From Glaesserella sp041814905 (lineage in GTDB: Bacteria; Pseudomonadota; Gammaproteobacteria; Enterobacterales; Pasteurellaceae), in the NCBI RefSeq assembly GCF_041814905.1, contig NZ_JBGXYA010000044.1, positions 1 through 7,124 on the forward strand: DNA of 7,124 nucleotides, written 5' to 3'. Position 1 is the first letter of the stretch. Each line of letters begins with the position of its first letter. Positions 1-6,375 of this stretch are shown here, one piece after another. The position numbers were made by a program, and so were the translations under genes. The notes below the pieces were generated by a model. The model ran no database searches, had not been told where the DNA came from, and worked only from the letters and a program-made list of their open reading frames with translations.

Positions 1-7
1 AGATTTG

Positions 8-463
8 ATGAAAAATTTGCAAAATGAAACAATAGTGTTATATACGGGAATAAATCTAGATATGCTGGAAACAGAAGGCGGTTCTGGTTATTGGGATATT
101 AATGAAAGTCGAATTAAAAACATTGATTATTTGCTCGCAGTAAAAAATCATAATCCAGTGTATGCAACAGATACGCATAAAGTACCAAAAGGGACAGCAT
201 TTTTAATTGCCAAAGTATCAGGAATGTTTACAGAACAATGTGCTAAATATAAAGGTAAAAAAGTTATTACACTTTCAGAATATGCAGATATTTGTATTCC
301 AAATGCTTGGCTGAGTTTGACTGAAACAGGTGGTTTACCTGCTCGACGATATTTTGATACACAAAAGGTCTTAGATACGTTGGAGATTAATTTGAATAAA
401 CTTGAGTGGAAGCCTTTTATACCTAAAATGCCTTGTAAACCACATTCAAGAAGATATTTATGA
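8..463 (+). CDS. Hypothetical protein, AT-rich, no family recognised
   Basis: An open frame of about 151 codons reads MKNLQNETIVLYTGINLDML at its start and ends in a basic tail (PCKPHSRRYL) before TGA at 461-463. I do not recognise the family. The protein looks soluble: there is no signal peptide and no long hydrophobic run. It has mixed hydrophobic/charged segments and two cysteines near the middle and end. I chose the ATG at 8; a TTG lies directly before it at 5-7. The frame is open to the window edge, so the true start could lie further left, although the AG at 1-2 could be the tail of a ribosome binding site. By hand count, G+C over bases 1-463 is 149/463 (about 32%), against about 50% in a 120-base sample of carB. 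This suggests different ancestry or weak codon selection. It is followed by an uptake-signal dyad that may end its transcript. The coding call is fairly safe; the function is unknown. Confidence 0.7.
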   Translation: MKNLQNETIVLYTGINLDMLETEGGSGYWDINESRIKNIDYLLAVKNHNPVYATDTHKVPKGTAFLIAKVSGMFTEQCAKYKGKKVITLSEYADICIPNAWLSLTETGGLPARRYFDTQKVLDTLEINLNKLEWKPFIPKMPCKPHSRRYL

Positions 464-467
464 AAAT

Positions 468-476
468 ACAAGCGGT
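468..476 (+). other. DNA uptake signal sequence (Apl type)
   Basis: An exact ACAAGCGGT core is followed 13 bases later by AAATTTACAAAA (490-501), one base from the AT-rich tail typical of the extended signal. It promotes uptake of DNA from related cells by competent Pasteurellaceae. Confidence 0.85.
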
Positions 477-516
477 GAGATCTGATAAAAAATTTACAAA
501 ATTTTGTGAAGAAGTG

Positions 517-525
517 ACCGCTTGT
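517..525 (-). other. DNA uptake signal sequence (Apl type)
   Basis: ACCGCTTGT on the plus strand is an exact core on the minus strand. It forms the second arm of the dyad with the copy at 468-476. Confidence 0.8.
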
Positions 526-574
526 AACTGATTTTTATAAGTGAGATAAATAGGAAATTTTCTTCGATCTCACT

Positions 575-595
575 CCCCTCTTTAGCAAAGAGGGG
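575..595. repeat. Palindromic core of the left arm
   Basis: CCCCTCTTT (575-583), loop AGC, AAAGAGGGG (587-595): a perfect nine-base-pair stem with a three-base loop, so it can fold on either strand. It is the most GC-rich short stretch in this gap and resembles the hairpin head of REP sequences. Confidence 0.8.
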
Positions 596-717
596 CAGGG
601 GGAGATTTGGCAGAAGTGAATAACGAAGAAAATAGCTAATAAGAGATATTTATCAAAAAAACTTTTAGGACTATTTAATCTCTCACTTTGCTATCTAGCT
701 TGCCAAATCTCCCCTAA

Positions 718-738
718 CCCCTCTTTGCTAAAGAGGGG
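718..738. repeat. Palindromic core of the right arm
   Basis: CCCCTCTTT (718-726), loop GCT, AAAGAGGGG (730-738): the same perfect nine-base-pair stem as in the left arm, with the loop inverted as expected for an opposite-facing copy. It ends 45 bases before the carB start, so a carB transcript that begins upstream would carry this hairpin in its leader. Confidence 0.8.
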
Positions 739-783
739 GATCAGATCGAAGACATAATCGCATTCAACAACAGAGAAAAAACT

Positions 784-3700
784 ATGCCAAAACGTACAGA
801 TATAAACACGATTTTAATTATTGGTGCTGGTCCGATTGTGATTGGGCAGGCGTGTGAATTTGATTACTCAGGGGCGCAGGCGTGTAAGGCGTTGCGTGAA
901 GAAGGGTATAAAGTGGTGTTGGTGAACTCAAACCCAGCGACCATTATGACCGACCCGAATATGGCGGACGTGACCTATATTGAGCCGATTGAGTGGCGAA
1001 CGGTGGCGAAAATCATCGAAAAAGAGCGTCCTGATGCGATTTTGCCGACAATGGGCGGTCAAACGGCATTAAACTGTGCTTTAGATTTATCTCGTAATGG
1101 GGTGTTAAAACAGTTCAATGTTGAGCTGATCGGGGCGAGTGAAGATGCGATTGATAAGGCGGAAGACCGTGGTCGTTTCAAACAAGCGATGGAAAAAATC
1201 GGTTTGTCTTGCCCGAAATCTTTTATTGCTCACACCCTTGAAGAAGCCTTGAAAGCACAGGAAGCGGTCGGTTTCCCAACATTAATTCGTCCATCATTTA
1301 CAATGGGCGGTTCAGGTGGCGGTATCGCTTATAACCGTGATGAATTTTTAGCGATTTGCGAACGGGGATTTGAAGCGTCGCCAACCCACGAATTGTTGAT
1401 TGAACAATCTGTACTTGGTTGGAAAGAGTATGAAATGGAAGTGGTGCGTGATAAGGCGGATAACTGCATTATCGTCTGTTCGATTGAGAACTTTGACCCG
1501 ATGGGCGTGCATACGGGCGACAGCATTACCGTTGCACCTGCACAAACTTTGACCGATAAAGAATATCAAATTATGCGTAATGCTTCTTTGGCGGTGTTGC
1601 GCGAAATCGGCGTGGATACGGGCGGTTCAAACGTGCAATTTGCGATCAACCCTGAAAACGGCAAGATGATCGTAATTGAAATGAACCCACGCGTGAGCCG
1701 TTCTTCTGCCCTTGCGTCTAAAGCGACAGGCTTCCCGATTGCAAAAGTGGCGGCAAAATTAGCGGTGGGTTATACCTTAAATGAACTACGCAACGATATT
1801 ACAGGCGGTTTAATTCCAGCGTCTTTTGAACCAACCCTTGACTATGTCGTAACTAAAATTCCACGCTTCGCCTTTGAAAAATTTGCGAATGCAGACGACC
1901 GTTTAACCACACAAATGAAGTCTGTGGGCGAAGTGATGGCGATGGGAAGAACCTTCCAAGAGAGCTTGCAAAAAGCGTTGCGTGGCTTAGAAACGGGGAT
2001 TTGTGGTTTTAATTTATTATCGGAAGAGTCTGAAAAAATCCGCCGTGAACTGGCAAACCCAGGTCCGAACCGCATTCTTTATGTTGCTGATGCCTTTGGT
2101 GCTGGCTTTAGCTTGGACGAAGTTCATCACTATTCAAAAATCGATCCGTGGTTCTTAATTCAAATTCAAGATTTGGTGCAAGAAGAGCTTGCTCTTGAGA
2201 AAAAACAGTTAAGCGATTTGGATCGTGAAGAATTACATCGTTTAAAACGCAAAGGTTTCTCGGATAAACGTATCGCCCAACTTACCAAAGTCAGCGAAAA
2301 AGCGGTGCGTGATTATCGCCATACCCTTGGTATTCTGCCGGTTTACAAACGTGTCGATACCTGTGCGGCGGAGTTTGCTTCTGATACGGCTTATCTCTAT
2401 TCTACTTACGAAGAAGAGTGCGAAGCGAACCCGTCTGATCGTAAAAAAGTGATGATTTTAGGTGGTGGGCCGAACCGTATCGGACAAGGGATTGAGTTCG
2501 ATTACTGCTGTGTTCACGCTTCCCTTGCCTTGCGTGAAGCAGGTTATGAAACCATTATGGTGAACTGCAACCCTGAAACCGTTTCGACGGATTTTGATAC
2601 ATCTGACCGCTTGTATTTCGAGCCATTAACGTTGGAAGATGTGTTGGAAGTGGTGCGTGTAGAACAGCCGTGGGGCGTAATTGTTCACTATGGCGGTCAA
2701 ACGCCGTTAAAACTGGCAAATGCTTTACACGAAAACGGCGTGAACATTATCGGCACATCAGCAGACAGCATTGATGCGGCGGAAGACCGTGAACGCTTCC
2801 AAAAAATCTTACACGATTTGAACCTAAAACAACCGGCTAACCGTACTGCCCGCAATGCACAAGAAGCGGTAGCATTGGCAAATGAAGTGGGTTATCCGTT
2901 GGTAGTTCGCCCGTCTTATGTACTTGGCGGACGAGCAATGCAAATCGTCTATAACGATGAAGAATTGAACAAATATATGCGTGAAGCGGTGTCTGTGTCT
3001 AACGACAGCCCGATCTTGCTCGACCATTTCTTGAACAATGCGATTGAAGTCGATGTGGACTGTATCTGTGACGGTGAAAACGTGGTGATCGGCGGTATTA
3101 TGCAACACGTTGAACAAGCAGGGATCCACAGTGGAGACTCGGCGTGTTCTCTGCCTGCCTACTCGTTAAGCGGTGAGATCCTCGATGAAATTCGCAGACA
3201 GACCAAAGAAATGGCGTTTGCTCTTGGGGTGAAAGGCTTAATGAATGTACAGTTTGCGGTGCAAAATGATGTGGTATATGTTCTCGAAGTAAACCCTCGT
3301 GCCAGCCGTACAGTGCCGTTTGTGAGCAAAGCGACAGGTCAGCCGTTAGCCAAAATCGCCGCACGAGTAATGGCAGGGGAAAGTCTTGCGGAACTCAATG
3401 CTCTCGAAGAAGTAATCCCACAAAAATACTTCGTTAAAGAAGCGGTGTTCCCATTCATCAAATTCCCGGGGGTAGATACGATTTTAGGCCCTGAAATGCG
3501 TTCAACAGGGGAAGTAATGGGCGTGGGCGAAACCTTTGCCGAAGCTTTCTTTAAAGCACAGCTAGGGGCTGGGGAACGTATTCCAAGAACAGGAAAAGTG
3601 TTCTTATCGGTAGATAACAACGATAAACCTCGTTTACTTGATGTCGCAAAACGCCTACAAGAGCAAGGCTATGGCTTATGTGCAACCTTAGGCACAGCAA

Positions 3701-3993
3701 AATTCTTACGCGAAAACGGCATTGCGACTCAAATCGTGAATAAAGTGCGTGAAGGCAGACCGCATATCGTTGATGCGATTAAAAACGGCGAAATTGCGAT
3801 GGTGATCAACACCGTAAACGGTGAGCCTGAAGTGATTGCCGACAGCCACTCAATCCGTCGCACCGCACTGCAACAACGTGTGCCTGTCTATACCACGATT
3901 GCAGGAGCCGATGCGATTTCCGAAGCGGTGAAACATATCAATGAGTTTAGCGTGTATTCGGTGCAGGAGTTACATCAAGGGCTGAAATACTAA
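784..3993 (+). CDS. carB: Carbamoyl-phosphate synthase large subunit
   Basis: Makes carbamoyl phosphate from ammonia (delivered by the CarA glutaminase subunit), bicarbonate and two ATP, feeding arginine and pyrimidine synthesis in the cytoplasm. At 1069 residues it is full length (E. coli 1073). Two homologous ATP-grasp halves are evident: residues 1 to about 403 (carboxyphosphate) and about 556-935 (carbamoyl phosphate, opening ILGGGPNRIGQGIEFDY), joined by an oligomerisation region at about 404-553. A C-terminal allosteric domain runs from about 936. Residues R129, R169, E215, H243, E299, N301 and R303 match the first active site in E. coli numbering. The allosteric domain keeps GTA, VNKVREGRPHI and INT, equivalent to the IMP/UMP site. 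The ATG at 784 has only a weak GAGA ribosome binding site (773-776). carA is not in the window. The product is near certain. Confidence 0.98.
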   Translation: MPKRTDINTILIIGAGPIVIGQACEFDYSGAQACKALREEGYKVVLVNSNPATIMTDPNMADVTYIEPIEWRTVAKIIEKERPDAILPTMGGQTALNCALDLSRNGVLKQFNVELIGASEDAIDKAEDRGRFKQAMEKIGLSCPKSFIAHTLEEALKAQEAVGFPTLIRPSFTMGGSGGGIAYNRDEFLAICERGFEASPTHELLIEQSVLGWKEYEMEVVRDKADNCIIVCSIENFDPMGVHTGDSITVAPAQTLTDKEYQIMRNASLAVLREIGVDTGGSNVQFAINPENGKMIVIEMNPRVSRSSALASKATGFPIAKVAAKLAVGYTLNELRNDITGGLIPASFEPTLDYVVTKIPRFAFEKFANADDRLTTQMKSVGEVMAMGRTFQESLQKALRGLETGICGFNLLSEESEKIRRELANPGPNRILYVADAFGAGFSLDEVHHYSKIDPWFLIQIQDLVQEELALEKKQLSDLDREELHRLKRKGFSDKRIAQLTKVSEKAVRDYRHTLGILPVYKRVDTCAAEFASDTAYLYSTYEEECEANPSDRKKVMILGGGPNRIGQGIEFDYCCVHASLALREAGYETIMVNCNPETVSTDFDTSDRLYFEPLTLEDVLEVVRVEQPWGVIVHYGGQTPLKLANALHENGVNIIGTSADSIDAAEDRERFQKILHDLNLKQPANRTARNAQEAVALANEVGYPLVVRPSYVLGGRAMQIVYNDEELNKYMREAVSVSNDSPILLDHFLNNAIEVDVDCICDGENVVIGGIMQHVEQAGIHSGDSACSLPAYSLSGEILDEIRRQTKEMAFALGVKGLMNVQFAVQNDVVYVLEVNPRASRTVPFVSKATGQPLAKIAARVMAGESLAELNALEEVIPQKYFVKEAVFPFIKFPGVDTILGPEMRSTGEVMGVGETFAEAFFKAQLGAGERIPRTGKVFLSVDNNDKPRLLDVAKRLQEQGYGLCATLGTAKFLRENGIATQIVNKVREGRPHIVDAIKNGEIAMVINTVNGEPEVIADSHSIRRTALQQRVPVYTTIAGADAISEAVKHINEFSVYSVQELHQGLKY
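2606..2614 (-). other. Uptake signal inside carB
   Basis: ACCGCTTGT on the plus strand is an exact core in minus orientation, lying within codons 608-611 (Asp-Arg-Leu-Tyr) of carB. It is the only exact copy I found inside a gene in this window, and no AT-rich tail is obvious beside it. Confidence 0.7.
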
Positions 3994-4005
3994 ACGGGGT
4001 AAAAG

Positions 4006-4035
4006 TAAAAATGGCACCGAATTATGCCATTTTTA
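4006..4035. terminator. Bidirectional intrinsic terminator between carB and mutM
   Basis: TAAAAATGGCA (4006-4016) pairs perfectly with TGCCATTTTTA (4025-4035) around an eight-base loop, beginning 13 bases after the carB stop. On the plus strand the stem ends in ATTTTTAT. On the minus strand it ends in ATTTTTACTTTTA. It can therefore end transcripts from both of the convergent genes. The GC part of the stem is short (GGC), so its strength is unclear. Confidence 0.7.
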
Positions 4036-4042
4036 TCTACGA

Positions 4043-4100
4043 TCAAGCGGTCAGTTATGGTGATTTTTTTGCAAATTTCATTCGCAAACCGACCGCTTGT
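4043..4100. other. Uptake-signal dyad between carB and mutM
   Basis: CAAGCGGTC at 4044-4052 (part of a TCAAGCGGT core with one mismatch) faces GACCGCTTG at 4091-4099, a perfect nine-base inverted repeat. The minus-strand copy (4100-4092) is an exact ACAAGCGGT, and its extended tail AAATTTGCAAA is present on the same strand at 4078-4068. It lies just downstream of mutM and may help end that transcript as well as serving DNA uptake. Confidence 0.75.
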
Positions 4101-4118
4101 ATTGAGTGAATTAACCTA

Positions 4119-4943
4119 TTATTTCGGTATTTTTTGGCACGTTGGACAATAAAATGTATTACGTTGCCCGATCACTTTTGCCTCAATAATGGATCCACAA
4201 TCATTACATTCTTCGCCTTTACGCCCATAAACTTGTAACACTTGAGCAAAATAGCCGGGTTTTCCATCGGGCTGAATAAAGTCTTTTAGCGTCGTTCCGC
4301 CCTGAATAATGGCTTTAGTGAGAACATCCTTAATCACCGTAACTAAGCGTTCGCACTGTTTAGGTTTGAGATTTTGAGCCGCTAATTCAGGATGAATGCC
4401 CGCCATAAAAAGCGATTCACAAGCATAAATATTGCCTACACCAACTACAATCGCATTATTCATAATAAAGTTTTTTACGGCGACGGTTTTATTACGGCTC
4501 TGTTTATACAAGTAATCCGCCGTAAAATCCTCAGACAATGGCTCCGGTCCTAGTTTTGCAAGTAAATCGGCACGCTGCGCATTTTCAACCCATAACCAAG
4601 CACCGAATCTACGCGGATCGTTATAACGTAAAATGACACCGCTTTGCGTGACGAGATCCACATGATCGTGCTTGCCGATCACTTTCGGTTGTGCTTTTGA
4701 CAGAATCCCAAGGGAACCTGACATGCCCAAATGGACTAAAATATCGCCTTTATCGGTATGAATAATCAGATATTTTGCACGGCGGTAAATCGACTGAATT
4801 TTAGCACCGGACATTGCTGATAATTCATCACTCACCAACCAACGTAACTGCTTTTGACGAATCACTATCTGTTCAATGGTTTCACCGACTAAATAGGGAG
4901 AAACACCACGCACACTGGTTTCAACTTCAGGTAATTCAGGCAT
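4119..4943 (-). CDS. mutM: Formamidopyrimidine-DNA glycosylase (Fpg)
   Basis: A base-excision repair enzyme that removes 8-oxoguanine and ring-opened purines and cleaves the resulting abasic site. The 274 residues are close to E. coli Fpg (269). The N-terminus MPELPEVETS supplies the catalytic Pro2 and Glu3 after Met removal, and Lys57 lies in RRAKYL. HLGMSGSL (Met74) and DPRRFGAW (Arg111, Phe113) give the residues that fill the gap left by the flipped base. The helix-two-turn-helix region spans about 131-223 with VGVGNIYACESLF (Asn171). The C-terminal zinc finger has Cys246, Cys249, Cys266 and Cys269, with Arg261 in QRNTFYC. The start has an AAGGA site (4954-4950) six bases upstream. It lies nine bases after brnQ on the same strand and is probably transcribed with it. 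All key residues are present, so it should be active. Confidence 0.98.
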   Translation of the reverse strand: MPELPEVETSVRGVSPYLVGETIEQIVIRQKQLRWLVSDELSAMSGAKIQSIYRRAKYLIIHTDKGDILVHLGMSGSLGILSKAQPKVIGKHDHVDLVTQSGVILRYNDPRRFGAWLWVENAQRADLLAKLGPEPLSEDFTADYLYKQSRNKTVAVKNFIMNNAIVVGVGNIYACESLFMAGIHPELAAQNLKPKQCERLVTVIKDVLTKAIIQGGTTLKDFIQPDGKPGYFAQVLQVYGRKGEECNDCGSIIEAKVIGQRNTFYCPTCQKIPK

Positions 4944-4949
4944 AGAATG

Positions 4950-4954
4950 TCCTT
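4950..4954 (-). promoter_or_regulatory. mutM ribosome binding site overlapping the brnQ stop codon
   Basis: On the minus strand AAGGA occupies 4954-4950, six bases before the mutM ATG. Its first two bases are the last two bases of the brnQ TAA stop (4955-4953). Ribosomes finishing brnQ therefore reach the mutM start site directly, which favours translational coupling. Confidence 0.8.
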
Positions 4955-6254
4955 AATTAAATCGTTCATTGTACTTTTTCACACCGGGTAGAATCATACC
5001 GATGATACACCCAATTATTGCAAACGGCAGCCATTCAATCGAATAATTTTTGAGTGGCAAGCTATTCATAAATTCAATACCGGAAACGGATAATACCGCC
5101 ACAATCGTGACCATAGCAATCGACAACAACTGCGCGGATTTAGGTAACGGCATAAATAAATTAACGAATAATACCAACATGGTCGTCATCGCAATCGGAT
5201 ATAACACTAACAAAACCGGGACGGATTTACTGATCACGGTATTCAGCCCTTGATTCGCTAATCCAAACCCAATCAGCGTGAAAACAAGCGTATAAGTACG
5301 ATACGAAATTCTCGGAAAAATCGAATTAAAATAGGAAGATGTTGCAACAACTAAGCCGATTGCCGTCGTTAAACAGGCAAGGCTAACAATCAATCCTAAT
5401 AATGTTCTGCCAAAATCACCAAACGCTTGTGCTGCCGCTTGGTTAAGAATAAAGGTACCTAAATTCTGCCCTTTGGTTACGACTTCTCTTACCATTTCAT
5501 CCGTTAACGGAGTATTATTACCTACCCAACCAATCGAAATATAGATAAAAGCAAGTGAAACCGCAGCAATAGCTCCTGCAACCACAGTTTGCTTAAAGAG
5601 ATTTTCTTGCCGATGGCTTTTAGTTCGAATGGCATTAATCACAACCACGGAAAAAGCGAAAGAAGCCAGTACATCCATGGTTTGGTATCCCTCAATAAAT
5701 CCGGTAATTAATGGATTATGGATACCCATCGATGTTGCGCGGTGACTATCCGTTAACAATAACATCGCCATTCGGACAACCAATGCAATAATGGCAATCA
5801 ACAAAACCGGCGTAAGAATAGCCCCGATTCGGTCAACCATTTTTGTCGGATTCAAACTAACCCATAGCGTAATACCAAAATAGATGAGGGTAAAAATGAA
5901 TAATGAAACGGGATTTGCCTCACCGATAAAGGGAGTGACGGCAAGGTCGTAAGCGGTAGCGCCGGTCCTTGGAATGGCAAAAAACGGCCCGATAGTTAAA
6001 TAAATCGCGCTTAATAACACCAAAGACAGCAACGGATGGATATTTTCTAACGCTTTTTTGTAGCCGCCCTCATAGCGCGCGGCAACAATAATACCCAATA
6101 GCGGTAAACCAACACCGGTAGCGACAAAACCGATAATTGCCGGCCAAAATTCAGCGCCGCTGTCAAAGCCCAATTTAGGCGGGAAAATTAGGTTACCTGC
6201 GCCAAAAAAGATCGCAAACAACATAAACCCCACCACAAAGGTGTTTTTATTCAT
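4953..6254 (-). CDS. brnQ: Branched-chain amino acid transporter, LIVCS family
   Basis: An inner-membrane carrier that imports leucine, isoleucine and valine with sodium (or protons). At 433 residues it is the family's usual size (E. coli BrnQ 439). The family signature near the N-terminus is clear, FFGAGNLIFPP at 16-26, and a conserved GYQTMDVLASFAF lies at 189-201. I count about twelve hydrophobic segments, roughly 6-25, 36-57, 74-94, 115-136, 143-166, 192-211, 222-242, 284-307, 318-337, 345-368, 374-393 and 407-424. It ends in a short basic tail (KKYNERFN). The ATG follows GAGG (6265-6262) by seven bases. A small hairpin lies just upstream in the leader. It is the first gene of a tight pair with mutM and is separated from fabG by a terminator, so it needs its own promoter, which I could not place. 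Relative preference for Leu, Ile or Val cannot be read from the sequence. Confidence 0.96.
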   Translation of the reverse strand: MNKNTFVVGFMLFAIFFGAGNLIFPPKLGFDSGAEFWPAIIGFVATGVGLPLLGIIVAARYEGGYKKALENIHPLLSLVLLSAIYLTIGPFFAIPRTGATAYDLAVTPFIGEANPVSLFIFTLIYFGITLWVSLNPTKMVDRIGAILTPVLLIAIIALVVRMAMLLLTDSHRATSMGIHNPLITGFIEGYQTMDVLASFAFSVVVINAIRTKSHRQENLFKQTVVAGAIAAVSLAFIYISIGWVGNNTPLTDEMVREVVTKGQNLGTFILNQAAAQAFGDFGRTLLGLIVSLACLTTAIGLVVATSSYFNSIFPRISYRTYTLVFTLIGFGLANQGLNTVISKSVPVLLVLYPIAMTTMLVLFVNLFMPLPKSAQLLSIAMVTIVAVLSVSGIEFMNSLPLKNYSIEWLPFAIIGCIIGMILPGVKKYNERFN

Positions 6255-6271
6255 CGTAAAACCTCAATGAT

Positions 6272-6286
6272 GGGCGACAATCGCCC
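6272..6286 (-). promoter_or_regulatory. Small GC-rich hairpin in the brnQ leader
   Basis: GGGCGA (6272-6277), loop CAA, TCGCCC (6281-6286): a perfect six-base-pair stem with a three-base loop. It lies just six bases upstream of the brnQ GAGG site (6265-6262) on the minus strand. No T run follows it, so it is not an intrinsic terminator. It could influence translation start or mRNA stability; this is inference. Confidence 0.45.
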
Positions 6287-6322
6287 TATCCACACAAAAT
6301 AAAAAGGAAAATTTCCAAAAGA

Positions 6323-6354
6323 AAACCGAATTCTACATTTGCAAAATTCGGTTT
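6323..6354 (-). terminator. fabG intrinsic terminator
   Basis: Read on the minus strand, AAACCGAATT (6354-6345) pairs perfectly with AATTCGGTTT (6332-6323) around a 12-base loop, then TCTTTT follows. It starts 22 bases past the fabG stop, so fabG is probably the last gene of its transcript and brnQ is transcribed separately. Confidence 0.75.
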
Positions 6355-6361
6355 AAAACAG

Positions 6362-6370
6362 ACCGCTTGT
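6362..6370 (-). other. DNA uptake signal sequence (Apl type) after fabG
   Basis: An exact ACAAGCGGT on the minus strand, five bases after the fabG stop, followed on the same strand by AATTTTGCAAA (6348-6338), close to the extended tail. Unlike the two other intergenic sites it has no inverted partner; its tail overlaps the terminator stem and loop. Confidence 0.8.
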
Positions 6371-6375
6371 TGCGG

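Larger units (their letters stand above)
467..526 (+). terminator. Inverted uptake-signal pair, possible terminator of the upstream gene
   Basis: TACAAGCGGT at 467-476 is the exact reverse complement of ACCGCTTGTA at 517-526, giving a 10-base-pair stem that starts three bases after the stop codon of the upstream gene. The 40-base loop contains a perfect 12-base palindrome, ACAAAATTTTGT (496-507). A short T run (532-536) follows the stem. Paired uptake signals at gene ends often serve as terminators in Pasteurellaceae. The long loop and the five bases between stem and T run make termination uncertain here. Confidence 0.5.
561..752. repeat. REP-doublet or MITE-like inverted-repeat element
   Basis: Two 52-base arms, 561-612 and 701-752, are inverted copies of each other, identical at 46 of 52 positions by hand alignment. 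They are separated by an 88-base AT-rich spacer (613-700). Both outer ends read TCTTCGATCT when each arm is read inward, and both inner ends read GGGGAGATTTGGCA on one strand. Pairing stops exactly at the outer ends, which marks discrete element borders. The six mismatches fall in two three-base clusters flanking the central hairpin. The spacer has no gene and I see no clear target-site duplication. The arrangement matches a non-autonomous element: either a pair of REP sequences in inverted orientation (REPIN), of the kind moved by RAYT/Y1 transposases, or a MITE. The choice between these is inference. Confidence 0.75.

Noticed and set aside
148..471. Minus-strand open frame of about 107 codons opposite the hypothetical gene
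   Set aside because: It lies almost wholly antisense to the plus-strand frame, ends at the uptake signal, and its translation resembles no family; the plus-strand frame has the more natural start and ends just before the uptake-signal dyad.
536..541. TATAAG as a -10 box for a carB promoter, with TGACCG (515-520) as -35
   Set aside because: The spacer is only 15 bases and the -35 match is poor; the candidate also falls inside the uptake-signal dyad. CATAAT at 753-758 has no usable -35 at 16-18 bases.
561..752. A simple intrinsic terminator for the upstream gene
   Set aside because: The hairpins are GC-rich but neither is followed by a T run on the plus strand, and the long 52-base inverted arms are better explained as a repeat element.
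561..752. Target-site duplication flanking the inverted-repeat element
   Set aside because: The bases outside the arms (AAATTT on the left, CATAAT on the right) do not form a convincing direct repeat.
464..783. Attenuator or leader peptide controlling carB by pyrimidine or arginine
   Set aside because: I found no short leader frame rich in arginine and no terminator/antiterminator pair with a T run.
1329..3620. Several minus-strand open frames of 65-101 codons within carB
   Set aside because: They are antisense shadows of a gene whose protein is conserved throughout; none has a recognisable product or context.
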